Notes under the pieces: generated by a model
What the model was told of the DNA's origin: nothing
The model's database searches: none
What the model saw: the letters and a program-made list of their open reading frames with translations, nothing else
Shown here: in pieces, positions 8,553 through 16,957 of the stretch
How the letters are laid out: every line of letters begins with the position of its first letter
How positions within the stretch are numbered: position 1 is the first letter of the stretch
Assembly (NCBI GenBank): GCA_902558495.1
Contig: CACEEB010000009.1
Span: 1 to 42,191, forward strand
Length of the DNA stretch: 42,191 bases
Source of the DNA: an uncultured OM43 clade bacterium
GTDB lineage: Bacteria > Pseudomonadota > Gammaproteobacteria > Burkholderiales > Methylophilaceae
Reading direction: 5' to 3'
Made by a program: the position numbers and the translations under genes

Positions 8553-9967
8553 TGAATGCCTCAAATATACTAAACAAAGTTTTTAAAGAGCGCTGGAATT
8601 CTGAGGGGCTAGTTGTAAATAATCGAAGTTTTTTATATAAAGATATTTATCAAAAAGCATTAGCAATAAAATTACACCTCAACAAACTCGGCTGTAATGA
8701 AGGGGATAAATTAATTCTTAAACTTCCAAATGGATCAGTATTTTTCCATAGCTATCTTGCCTCTATTATTGGAGGATTTACATTTATTCCTATAAATATC
8801 GATACAACCGATGATAATTTTTTATTAATTAAAAATAAAGTAAATCCAAAGCTTATTATTGACGATGAAAAAATACTAGGAGATTTAAAAACTTTTTCAG
8901 TTAGATATCCTGACTTTAATTATCCTATCAATCAAGATGCTGGAATTTTTTTTACCTCAGGGACTACAGGCTCACCCAAAGGCGTTGCACATACATTAAA
9001 CAATTTGGTTTTAAATGCAATTTCTTTTAATAGCATGATGGGTATTGAAGATACCTGTCGTTTATATCATATTTTTCCAATGTCATATATGGCAGGTTTT
9101 CTTAACTCTATATTGTTGCCAATAGTATCTGGAGGAACTGTAATTCTAGGAAACCAATTTAATGCAATGAATGTATTTGGGTTTTGGGATGACATACTGC
9201 ATAAGAAAATTAACACCCTTTGGCTAAGCCCAACTATGGCATATATGTTAACAAAAATAAATCGTGATAAAAATATAAAAGAGAAAATTAAAGACAAGTT
9301 ATCCAATATATTTTCTGCAACTGCACCATTGCAGACTCATATAAAAAAATCATTTTATGAGACATTTGGATATTATCTGCAAAATAGTTATGGCATGTCA
9401 GAATTACTACTTGTCTCTGCACAAAACATGCATGAAGCAGGATCAAACGAAACCTCTGGTACTATGCTCCCAGAGATTTTAAGTAAAACAGAATTTAATA
9501 AGCAATCTAATAGTCATGAGTTATTAATTAAAACTCCTTTTATGTTAAGTAATTATTTTATGTCTGATGAGGTAAATTATATAGACAGTAAAGGATATTT
9601 TATAACGGGTGATATTGCAAAAGTTGATGATAAAAAATTAGATATTACTGGCCGTATTAAGGATATTATTATTCGAGGTGGAATAAATATTTCACCTAGA
9701 GAAATTGAAAGGGTAATCTATAACAACAAAATTGTGAAAGAGGTTTTTGTAATAGGACAACCTGATGAATTTTGGGGTGAAATAATAATTGTGTTTCTAT
9801 CAATTAATCTATCTTGTGATGTTAAAAAAGTAAAAAAAGAGATAAATAAAATTTGTAAAAGCAATTTACCTTCATCCATGATGCCGGACAAGTTTATTTA
9901 TGTTGATAATTTACCAAAAACATTATCAGGTAAAATAGAACGTAGGAAATTAGTAGAATTTTTATAA
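8552..9967 (+). CDS. AMP-dependent acyl-CoA/acyl-ACP ligase (ANL superfamily)
   Basis: Adenylate-forming enzyme of 471 residues that overlaps the aldolase stop by one base (TAATG). Core motifs are in order: the ATP loop FTSGTTGSPKG (134-144), YGMSE (280-284), TGD (352-354), the hinge GRIKDIIIRGG (367-377), and the C-terminal catalytic Lys461 in LSGKIERRKL. It is slightly short for an acyl-CoA synthetase (usually 500-550), mainly in the N-terminal part, but no motif is missing. It would activate a small carboxylic acid as the acyl-AMP and pass it to CoA or, given the acyl carrier protein at 12641, to the phosphopantetheine arm of that carrier. The substrate cannot be read from the sequence; a short polar acid is likely from context. 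Confidence 0.85.
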   Translation: MNASNILNKVFKERWNSEGLVVNNRSFLYKDIYQKALAIKLHLNKLGCNEGDKLILKLPNGSVFFHSYLASIIGGFTFIPINIDTTDDNFLLIKNKVNPKLIIDDEKILGDLKTFSVRYPDFNYPINQDAGIFFTSGTTGSPKGVAHTLNNLVLNAISFNSMMGIEDTCRLYHIFPMSYMAGFLNSILLPIVSGGTVILGNQFNAMNVFGFWDDILHKKINTLWLSPTMAYMLTKINRDKNIKEKIKDKLSNIFSATAPLQTHIKKSFYETFGYYLQNSYGMSELLLVSAQNMHEAGSNETSGTMLPEILSKTEFNKQSNSHELLIKTPFMLSNYFMSDEVNYIDSKGYFITGDIAKVDDKKLDITGRIKDIIIRGGINISPREIERVIYNNKIVKEVFVIGQPDEFWGEIIIVFLSINLSCDVKKVKKEINKICKSNLPSSMMPDKFIYVDNLPKTLSGKIERRKLVEFL

Positions 9968-9990
9968 TTAGATGATTGCTGAGGAAGTTT

Positions 9991-10668
9991 ATGGCTAAAA
10001 AAATTATTGATTTGACAATGAGTATTAAGGAGGGGATGCAGACTTTTCCAACGTATTGGCATCCATTTGTTGAAATAACTCAGTTAGGTAGACATGGTAT
10101 TGAGAATAGAGAAACGAGGAAGTTAGTTCTGGGAACCCATACTGGCACCCATATGGACGCTCCTAGGCATTTTATTAAAGATGGTAAATGTATTGACCAA
10201 ATTTCTTTAGATCAGCTTGTGGGACCTGCTTCGGTAATTGATTTATCATCATTTGAAGCTTTTAGTGAGATTCAGAAGGTGGATCTTGAAGAACGTTTGG
10301 GCGATAGACCATGTGAGCGTGTATTACTTCGATATGATTGGGATAAAATGCTTGGGTCAATGAAATATTTTAATGAGACACCATTCATGTCTGAGGAGGC
10401 TGCTCAATGGCTTGTAGATAAAGGATGTGTGCTTGTTTGTATGGATACTCCAATGCCTGATAATCCTAAAAATGGAAAAGGAAGTGATAACGACTCCCCA
10501 ATACATAAAATTTTACTAGGTAATAATGTCATCATATGTGAGTATTTAATCAATTTATCTAAATTATCTCAACCAATTGTAGATATATATATCGCACCAT
10601 TAAAAATAAGTGAAGGTGATGGAGCCCCAGTAAGAGCATTTGCTATAGAGAATGATATTAAAAAATAA
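9991..10668 (+). CDS. Cyclase-family (kynurenine formamidase-like) metal-dependent hydrolase
   Basis: Protein of 225 residues with the PF04199 cyclase fold signature HTGTHMDAPRHF at 50-61, which provides the metal-binding His and Asp residues. The N-terminus IIDLTMSIKEGMQTFP is also characteristic. Relatives hydrolyse formyl-kynurenine, isatin or cyclic imides and lactams. Its role in a glycan cluster is not established; hydrolysis of an amide, formyl or lactone intermediate in the acyl module is an inference. I chose the ATG at 9991 because a GAGGAAG ribosome-binding site sits at 9981-9987; a TTG at 9976 would place that site inside the gene. The 23-base gap from the ligase gene is one of the larger gaps in this part of the operon. 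Confidence 0.8.
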   Translation: MAKKIIDLTMSIKEGMQTFPTYWHPFVEITQLGRHGIENRETRKLVLGTHTGTHMDAPRHFIKDGKCIDQISLDQLVGPASVIDLSSFEAFSEIQKVDLEERLGDRPCERVLLRYDWDKMLGSMKYFNETPFMSEEAAQWLVDKGCVLVCMDTPMPDNPKNGKGSDNDSPIHKILLGNNVIICEYLINLSKLSQPIVDIYIAPLKISEGDGAPVRAFAIENDIKK

Positions 10669-10672
10669 ATCA

Positions 10673-11863
10673 ATGGATTCAAATAGTAAAAAAAAAGAAA
10701 ATCCTATTTATTTCCTTAACAATGATTGCATCATTAGTATTAAAGACGAAATACCCATAATTTCAAATCCTAGATTAAGAATACATATTGAACCAGATAT
10801 TTCCTTAATAGTAATTCTTTTGCAAAATTCAAAGGGCTTGCATAAAGAAGAATGGAAGGAAAATTTAAAAAATCATAAAGCTAAAAATAGAACTAACAGA
10901 TTAATTGGCAGCAATGGTTTGGTTGGGGATCATTCTGGTTTTAGCAAAAAATTATCAACGAGATTGTATAGCGGGGAACAGCTTTTTGATTTATTGGTTG
11001 ATGAAGCAATTTTGATAAAAGAAAAAAAAGATGCAGAAATGAGGTGTAGTAAATTAGATAGTTTATTTGATCAAAAGAATCTTGGTACATTTCATGAAAG
11101 AGTTGGACAATATGTATTGCTTGGATTAAAAGAAAAAGAACCATGGCGAGCATGGCAGAACCAAAAGTTTACAAAAAATGGTAAAGAGTTGATTGGCAAT
11201 AATTATAAACAAATTCAGAAACCCTTTTTTGACAATTTTTTTAAAAACAAAAATATAAATGGATTAAGTATTCTTGACTTTGGATGTGGCAATGGATATT
11301 TCAGTAATAAGCTTGCTGATTTAGGTGCAAATGTAACTGCAATGGATATGTCAAAAGAATTATTAAATTTAGGTATAAAAAATTATAAAAAGAATACGTC
11401 TAAATTAAATTTCTTATTGGTTAGCGACATAAATAATACAATTAGCACACTAAAAAAAATAAAAAGAAATTCAGTTGATATAATTTATTTACAAGACACA
11501 TTACTGTTGTTAATGAATCCTGAAAATGGCCTAAAGAACAAAGATTTACATAAGCTAATATCTACATTTAAAGAGATACTGTCAGACGATGGTGAAATAT
11601 TTGCTATGGAGCCTAATGCAATATTTTGGCTTTCTAGTAGATACGGTGACGACGCAAAACCCTTTACTATCATTACGGAATATAGGAACCAAGTATTTAA
11701 TGTGGTACCAACTATTGGGGAATTTATTTCACTTTTCTCCAATGCTGGATTTGGTTTGTCAAGCTTATGTCACCCTCCACACACTGATAATAAGCATGAA
11801 GATTTTGCTTATATAAATGAATTCCCTGTATGGGATTTTATGACTTTTAAAAAGTTAAAATAA
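10673..11863 (+). CDS. Class I SAM-dependent methyltransferase with extra N-terminal region
   Basis: About 396 residues. The C-terminal half is a Rossmann methyltransferase: motif I is LDFGCGNGYF at about 201-210, then an acidic residue in VTAMDMSKELL, and a motif-III-like IYLQDTLLLL segment. The first about 190 residues do not match a family I recognise and may bind the substrate or the acyl carrier. In an acyl-decoration module the enzyme probably O-methylates the acyl group or the sugar. C. jejuni carries a methyltransferase (Cj1300) in the comparable region. An in-frame ATG at 10652 would overlap the previous gene by 17 bases; neither start has a strong ribosome-binding site, and 10673 lies four bases after the preceding stop. 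Confidence 0.78.
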   Translation: MDSNSKKKENPIYFLNNDCIISIKDEIPIISNPRLRIHIEPDISLIVILLQNSKGLHKEEWKENLKNHKAKNRTNRLIGSNGLVGDHSGFSKKLSTRLYSGEQLFDLLVDEAILIKEKKDAEMRCSKLDSLFDQKNLGTFHERVGQYVLLGLKEKEPWRAWQNQKFTKNGKELIGNNYKQIQKPFFDNFFKNKNINGLSILDFGCGNGYFSNKLADLGANVTAMDMSKELLNLGIKNYKKNTSKLNFLLVSDINNTISTLKKIKRNSVDIIYLQDTLLLLMNPENGLKNKDLHKLISTFKEILSDDGEIFAMEPNAIFWLSSRYGDDAKPFTIITEYRNQVFNVVPTIGEFISLFSNAGFGLSSLCHPPHTDNKHEDFAYINEFPVWDFMTFKKLK

Positions 11864-12637
11864 TTGATTGATAAAAAAATATTAATTCAAGAATTTGATA
11901 AAGTTTTAGGGAATGATGAGCGTCCTATTGTCATCTTTTCTTCAATATGGCCTTTCTTTAAATCATTAAATTCATCCAATAATGAAACTTTAGATTTAAT
12001 ATTAGAATCTTTTATGATTTCTGCGAAAAATAGATTGGTAATGATGCCATCTTTTACAAAAGGCTTCATAAATGGAGTATGTAATTTAGATAAAGCAAAG
12101 AGCTTGAATGGTTTATTTTCAGAAAGATTTAGGGAAAAGTATAGTACCGTAAGATCACGTAGTGCCTTTTTTTCTTTCTCTGCTTGTGGGGAGTATGCTG
12201 AACAAATTCTGTCCTTAAAGCCTAAGAATGCATGGGGAAAAAATTCAATTTATGAATGGATGGAGTTATGTAATGCTAGGATGTTGATGCTAGGTACTCA
12301 CAGCACACACTGTAGCTATTTACACAGGATTGAATGGTTTAATAAAGAAAGAATTATTTATAGGGAAAATAAAACTTTTAAAGGCTATTTAAAAATTAAT
12401 AATGAATTAATAGAAAGTCAGGAGACATTATTTGTGAGAAAGAGTAATCCTGAGGCAATAAACGATTTTTCCCACCTTAAAAAATATTTAACAGAGGCAG
12501 GTATGCAATCATTTAAAATACTAGAGGTTCCAGTATTTCTATATGACGTTTCTTTAATTACTGACAGCATTATGCCGGTCTTTAAAAAAGATCCTTTAAA
12601 TGCACTTGTAAATAGGAAAGACTTCTTAGAGGCATAA
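11864..12637 (+). CDS. AAC(3)-family (Antibiotic_NAT fold) N-acyltransferase
   Basis: Protein of 257 residues with a TTG start abutting the previous stop. Features of the aminoglycoside 3-N-acetyltransferase family (PF02522) can be seen: LVMMPSFTKG (58-67), FSERFREKYSTVRSRS (85-100), the short loop SFSACGEYA (104-112), and THSTHCSYLHRIE (145-157) with His154 and Glu157 in the catalytic position. Members in glycan clusters acylate amino sugars and do not confer drug resistance. With an acyl ligase upstream and a carrier protein immediately downstream, I infer that it transfers the activated acyl group to an amine of the nonulosonate or its precursor. It is slightly shorter than AAC(3) enzymes at the C-terminus. 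Family confidence is good; donor and acceptor are inferred. Confidence 0.78.
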   Translation: MIDKKILIQEFDKVLGNDERPIVIFSSIWPFFKSLNSSNNETLDLILESFMISAKNRLVMMPSFTKGFINGVCNLDKAKSLNGLFSERFREKYSTVRSRSAFFSFSACGEYAEQILSLKPKNAWGKNSIYEWMELCNARMLMLGTHSTHCSYLHRIEWFNKERIIYRENKTFKGYLKINNELIESQETLFVRKSNPEAINDFSHLKKYLTEAGMQSFKILEVPVFLYDVSLITDSIMPVFKKDPLNALVNRKDFLEA

Positions 12638-12640
12638 ATT

Positions 12641-12892
12641 ATGTGTCAAAAAAACAAAATTATGAAGCTAATAAATACGATAATTGAGGATTCTAGTGAT
12701 TCTATTTCTTCAACAGCAATTGATTTATTTGAGGAAGAATTAATAGATTCATTTGCTATTGTTGAAATAGTTACATCACTTGAAAAGCTATTTAGTATTG
12801 ATATACCCTTTGAAGAGATGACTATCCAAAACTTTAGGTCAATAGACGCTATCGATTTTTTAATAAGTAAGATACAAAAAAATAATGAATAA
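12641..12892 (+). CDS. Acyl carrier protein
   Basis: An 83-residue acidic four-helix carrier protein. The phosphopantetheine site is Ser37 in EEELIDSFAIVEIV, followed by the typical helix and the ENF-like FEEMTIQNFRSIDAI segment. The ATG at 12641 is preceded by AGAGG at 12628-12632 with 8-base spacing. A second in-frame ATG at 12662 (76 residues) has no such site, so I prefer the first. It is a stand-alone carrier, distinct from a fatty-acid AcpP by sequence (DSF rather than DSL) and by context. It would hold the acyl unit loaded by the ligase at 8552 for use by the methyltransferase and the AAC(3)-type transferase. It overlaps the next gene by 8 bases. Confidence 0.88.
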   Translation: MCQKNKIMKLINTIIEDSSDSISSTAIDLFEEELIDSFAIVEIVTSLEKLFSIDIPFEEMTIQNFRSIDAIDFLISKIQKNNE

Positions 12893-14159
12893 ATTTCTTC
12901 ATAAATGGGCTAGTGACTTATTTCCAATTAATAGAAGCATTACTGGCAAGGGAGTCCGAGATACATTATCCTATATTAAAGATATTATCCCGAATCTAAA
13001 TGTTTATAGTATTCCCTCAGGAAAAAGAGTTTTTGATTGGGTTATTCCTAACGAGTGGGAAATAAACGAGGCATTTATTGAGGATCAAAATGGTAATAGA
13101 GTAATAGATTTTGCAAATAATAACTTGCATGTTGTGGGGTATTCAGAGCCTGTTGATAAATGGATTGATATTGATGAACTGAATAATTATTTACATTCAA
13201 TACCTGAACAACCAAACGCAATACCATATGTCACCTCATATTATAATAAAACGTGGGGTTTTTGCCTAAGCGAAAATCAAAGATCTAAATTAAAAGACAA
13301 AAAATATCATGCAGTCATTAGGTCAAAGCTTAAAAAAGGTTTTTTAAATTATGGTGAACTAATAATTCCCGGCAAATCAAAAAAAGAAATTTTGTTATCT
13401 ACCTATATTTGTCACCCTTCAATGGCAAATAATGAAGTTTCTGGTCCGGTTGTAACAGCTGCGATTGCTAAGGAATTGGAACAAAATAAACTTAACTATA
13501 CTATTAGGATAGTTTTTATACCGGAAACAATTGGATCCATAGCATATTTGTTTGATCATTATCAAGCATTAAAAAAAATGGTCATAGCTGGATTTAATAT
13601 AACTTGCGTTGGTGACAATAATTGTTATTCATACCTTCCATCTAGAGATGGTAATTCAATATCTGATAAGGCAGCACTTCACGCTTTAAAACATGTTGAC
13701 TCAAACTTTATAAAATATTCATGGTTAGACAGAGGTAGTGATGAAAGACAGTATTGTGCTCCTGGTATAGATTTACCAATCGCTTCGATATTAAGAAGTA
13801 AGTACGGCGAGTATCCCGAATACCATACTTCTTTAGACGATTTAAGCTTTATATCTGAAGATGGCTTACAAGAGAGCGTAGATATTTATATCAAAGTTAT
13901 TAAAATTATTAACGAAAATTACACTCCTAAGCCTTTAATTTTATGTGAGCCTAATATGGGTAAAAGAGGCTTATATAGTCTAATTAGCAAGCAAAATAGC
14001 AATACAAAGGGCGTAATAGATATGATGAATATTATTTCACTATGTGATGGTGTTAATACAATTTTAGATATTTCTGAAGAAATTAATTTACCTTTTTGGG
14101 ATGTTAATGAAATTATTAAAGTTCTTATTAAGGAAAATATAGTCAGTCCTTTCAAATAG
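12885..14159 (+). CDS. DUF4910 (DUF2172) aminopeptidase-fold protein with C-terminal winged helix
   Basis: Protein of 424 residues, M28-like zinc-peptidase fold. The N-terminus LHKWASDLFPINRSITGKGV is diagnostic for the DUF4910 family. Likely metal and catalytic residues lie in STYICHPSMANNEVSGP (His177, Glu184 region), FIPETIGS (about 215-222) and PEYHTSLDDL (about 329-338). The last about 60 residues (MMNIISLCDGVNTILDIS onward) look like the winged-helix tail of this family. A relative, C. jejuni Cj1295, is required for addition of a di-O-methylglyceric acid group to flagellin pseudaminic acid, so despite the peptidase fold a role in acyl-group formation or attachment is the best guess. The start overlaps the acyl carrier gene by 8 bases. 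Confidence 0.82.
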   Translation: MNKFLHKWASDLFPINRSITGKGVRDTLSYIKDIIPNLNVYSIPSGKRVFDWVIPNEWEINEAFIEDQNGNRVIDFANNNLHVVGYSEPVDKWIDIDELNNYLHSIPEQPNAIPYVTSYYNKTWGFCLSENQRSKLKDKKYHAVIRSKLKKGFLNYGELIIPGKSKKEILLSTYICHPSMANNEVSGPVVTAAIAKELEQNKLNYTIRIVFIPETIGSIAYLFDHYQALKKMVIAGFNITCVGDNNCYSYLPSRDGNSISDKAALHALKHVDSNFIKYSWLDRGSDERQYCAPGIDLPIASILRSKYGEYPEYHTSLDDLSFISEDGLQESVDIYIKVIKIINENYTPKPLILCEPNMGKRGLYSLISKQNSNTKGVIDMMNIISLCDGVNTILDISEEINLPFWDVNEIIKVLIKENIVSPFK

Positions 14160-14168
14160 CATCAAAAT

Positions 14169-15914
14169 ATGAAATCAAAGAAATTATTCGTAGTACCCTC
14201 CGCTTACGATAAATCGTTAAAATTAGACGAACCTTTACTTTTCTTAGGAACATGGTGTTTTCCTACAGAAAAAAAAGAATTATTGTTAAATTTGGATTAT
14301 AAAATACTTAAACCAATAATTTTTGAAAACCACATAAAAGATAAACAGCATAAAAATATTAGAATTTTTCAAGAAAAATTATTAAATATTTTAGTTGTTA
14401 TTTTAAACAATCAACACAACGTAAAATTTTCAAAAAAATCATGGAATATATTAATTGGTCATTGGCTTAGAAGAGCAACAGAAACAATGCTTAATAGGAT
14501 TTATATTGTAAAATCAAGCATAGAAAAGTTTCAGTTAAATGGAATATATTCTTTTGATAAATATGATCTATCTGTTGAGGATCCAAGAAGCTTTATTTAT
14601 GCTGCTGGAGATAACAAGTGGAATTCAGCACTAATTAGTAGAATATATCGATTCTATATAAAGGATTCTGATTTTTTTCAGTCAAATGATAGTGTTAGTA
14701 ACAGTTTTTACTTAGAAGAAAAAGATCTATCAAAATTAAAAGCTACAGCAAGTAAAATTTTAAAAGTTTTTTCAAAGAAAAAAGATGCTTTTATGATTAG
14801 TACCTACCTTAATTTTTTTGATAATTTTTTTTTAAATTTATCGTTAGGCCAAATTCCTCAGATACCCATAACACCAAAGCTATACAATAGAAATAAAACC
14901 GATATTTTATTGAGAAAAAAATTAAAAGAAATTCTTTTGAAGAATAAAGATAGTTCACAATTTAACAAGGATCAAAAGATTCTATGTAGTTTAATTTTTG
15001 AAATTATGCCAAGAAATTATTTAGAAGATTTTAATTTAATGGAAAAGACCGTTGATAATATTGGATGGCCATCAAAACCAAATTTTATATTTACCTCAAA
15101 TGAATTTGATACAAATGATATTTTTAAATTATGGACTATTAAAAAAATGCAAAAAGGTACTAAATATTATGTTGGTCAGCATGGAAATAATTATGGTACA
15201 AATAAGTATGTTAAGGATACTGTAGAGGAATTAACAGCTGATAAGTTCATCACATGGGGTTGGACAGCTAATGGAAAACAATATAAAAAAGGATTTATCT
15301 TTCGAAATAAAAAAATAAAAAATAAAGTTAATAATGGGCATTTACTAATGATTGAAAACACGACCAATCATAAAATATCTATATGGGACCAAGATATTGA
15401 TTTTTTGAATCATCTGAAGAATCAATCTAAATTAATTAAAAATTTAAATTTCGCTCCCAAGAAAAATCTTTTAATAAGACTCCATAATGAACACAATAAA
15501 ATGCATTTGAATGAGAAATCTATTATTTTAAAAAACAATCCTGATGTAAATATTGATGATGGGTTGACTGATATTTATAGTTTGTTTTCCAAGTCTAAGC
15601 TTATTCTACATAATTATGACTCAACAGGACTTCTTCAGACATTGGCTAATAATAAACCTTCATTGGCTTTTTTTAGTAATGGTTTTGATCATATTCGGGA
15701 AGAGGCTATTCCATATTATGAGTTGTTAATAAATTCTGGAATCATACATTTTGACTATCTTTCACTAGCAAATAAAATTAATTCTGTATGGGATGATGTT
15801 GATAGTTGGTGGAGTGATAAGTCAGTTCAAGAGAATATAAGACAATTTTGTCATAATTACGCAAGAGTAGTCGATAGTAATAAGAATGAAATTAAAAGAA
15901 TTCTAACTAGTTAA
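14169..15914 (+). CDS. LIC12162-family putative transferase
   Basis: A large protein of 581 residues. The opening (KLFVVPSAYDKSLKLDEPLLFLGTWC, read in two parts: a short strand and then FLGTWC at about 26-31) is the mark of the LIC12162 family first noted in Leptospira O-antigen loci. A central WPSKPNFIFTSNEFDTND and the GQHGNNYGT segment (about 337-345), plus HNYDSTGLLQTLANNKPS near the C-terminus, look like a GT-B nucleotide-sugar site. It may transfer the CMP-activated nonulosonate; many nonulosonate clusters contain this family. There is no signal or membrane segment. The family call is fairly firm and the biochemical role is inferred. Confidence 0.78.
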   Translation: MKSKKLFVVPSAYDKSLKLDEPLLFLGTWCFPTEKKELLLNLDYKILKPIIFENHIKDKQHKNIRIFQEKLLNILVVILNNQHNVKFSKKSWNILIGHWLRRATETMLNRIYIVKSSIEKFQLNGIYSFDKYDLSVEDPRSFIYAAGDNKWNSALISRIYRFYIKDSDFFQSNDSVSNSFYLEEKDLSKLKATASKILKVFSKKKDAFMISTYLNFFDNFFLNLSLGQIPQIPITPKLYNRNKTDILLRKKLKEILLKNKDSSQFNKDQKILCSLIFEIMPRNYLEDFNLMEKTVDNIGWPSKPNFIFTSNEFDTNDIFKLWTIKKMQKGTKYYVGQHGNNYGTNKYVKDTVEELTADKFITWGWTANGKQYKKGFIFRNKKIKNKVNNGHLLMIENTTNHKISIWDQDIDFLNHLKNQSKLIKNLNFAPKKNLLIRLHNEHNKMHLNEKSIILKNNPDVNIDDGLTDIYSLFSKSKLILHNYDSTGLLQTLANNKPSLAFFSNGFDHIREEAIPYYELLINSGIIHFDYLSLANKINSVWDDVDSWWSDKSVQENIRQFCHNYARVVDSNKNEIKRILTS

Positions 15915-16942
15915 TGAAACTATCCATTTGCATACCCACATTTAATAGAGCAAATCATTTAGCAGATTGCTTAAACTCATTAATTATTTCTAAACAAAAT
16001 ACAAAAAATGATTTTGAAATATGCGTTTCAGATAATAATTCAACTGATAATACTGAAAAAGTTGTAAAAAATGCTCAAAAGAAAGTTTTAATAAAATATA
16101 TCAAAAATAATTCTAATATCGGCTTCCCAGGAAATTGCATAAAGGTGGTTGAAATGGCCTCTGGTGAATTTGTTTGGATTATAGGTGATGATGATCTAAT
16201 CCTTCCTGACGCTATTAATAAAGTTTTACATTTAATTAAAAATAATTCAAATATTGATTTTTTTTATTTAAATTCATTTCATTTAGATAAAAACTATCTT
16301 GATAAATATCCAAGACCATTTGACACGAATAATCTTCCTCATGGTATGGAACCATTCTCAAAATATAAAAAAGATGGGCAACTACCTTTTTTAAAACTTA
16401 TAGATCCAAAGATATCCTTTGATTTTCTTGGAGGGATTTTTTTATACGCCTTTAAGAGAGAAAACTGGATTAAAAATATTGATAATTTAAGTTTAGAATC
16501 TATCAATGATTTAAGAAGATTTTCTTCATTTGAAAATACCTTTCCTCATGTAAAAATAATATCTAAAGCTTTTAAGCATTCTATGGCCTATTTTAATAGT
16601 GATCCGTTAAGTGTAAATTTATCAGGGGTAAGAGAATGGGCTGCAATGAGCCCTCTTGTAATGTCGATAAGGTTGTCAGAAGGTTTAGGGGAATATAGAA
16701 AGCATGGCTTACCGTTAGCTAAATATATTATTGCAAGAAATTTTGCTCTAAATAATTTTTTTTCAGATTATATTAAACTAGTCTTCCATCGAAAAAATTC
16801 AGGAGGTATTTACATTAACCTCATTAAAGTATTGATGCATAATTGTCTATACCCAAATTTTTATTTCTCAGCAATTTATTTTTTTGCAAGAAAATTAAAA
16901 AAACTGATTACTTCCTTAGTTCATAAATTTTCTACTAACTAA
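15914..16942 (+). CDS. GT2-family glycosyltransferase (abequosyltransferase-like)
   Basis: Family 2 glycosyltransferase of 342 residues that starts on the last base of the preceding stop (TAATG). LSICIPTFNRANHLADCLNSL (3-22 region) is the N-terminal nucleotide-binding strand, VSDNNSTDNT (38-47) the first acidic motif and IIGDDDLIL (89-97) the metal-binding DxD. The GDDD form and the overall length resemble RfbV abequosyltransferases, which use CDP-3,6-dideoxyhexoses. That fits the CDP-sugar genes directly downstream, so I infer that it adds the CDP-6-deoxyhexose made by this cluster. The donor is not proven by sequence. Confidence 0.82.
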   Translation: MKLSICIPTFNRANHLADCLNSLIISKQNTKNDFEICVSDNNSTDNTEKVVKNAQKKVLIKYIKNNSNIGFPGNCIKVVEMASGEFVWIIGDDDLILPDAINKVLHLIKNNSNIDFFYLNSFHLDKNYLDKYPRPFDTNNLPHGMEPFSKYKKDGQLPFLKLIDPKISFDFLGGIFLYAFKRENWIKNIDNLSLESINDLRRFSSFENTFPHVKIISKAFKHSMAYFNSDPLSVNLSGVREWAAMSPLVMSIRLSEGLGEYRKHGLPLAKYIIARNFALNNFFSDYIKLVFHRKNSGGIYINLIKVLMHNCLYPNFYFSAIYFFARKLKKLITSLVHKFSTN

Positions 16943-16957
16943 CTAACTTATATCATT

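Noticed and set aside
7485-9967. Aromatic-compound degradation (MhpE/DmpG) or a stand-alone secondary metabolite cluster
   Set aside because: No acetaldehyde dehydrogenase, hydratase, ketosynthase or NRPS module is present, and the genes are embedded in the nonulosonate operon.
11864-12637. AAC(3) family match as an aminoglycoside resistance gene
   Set aside because: The gene lies inside a glycan acyl module beside an acyl carrier protein and ligase. The family has many sugar-acylating members, so resistance is not supported.
12885-14159. Reading the DUF4910 gene as a plain secreted peptidase
   Set aside because: There is no signal peptide, and the neighbours plus the C. jejuni Cj1295 link point to glycan acylation.
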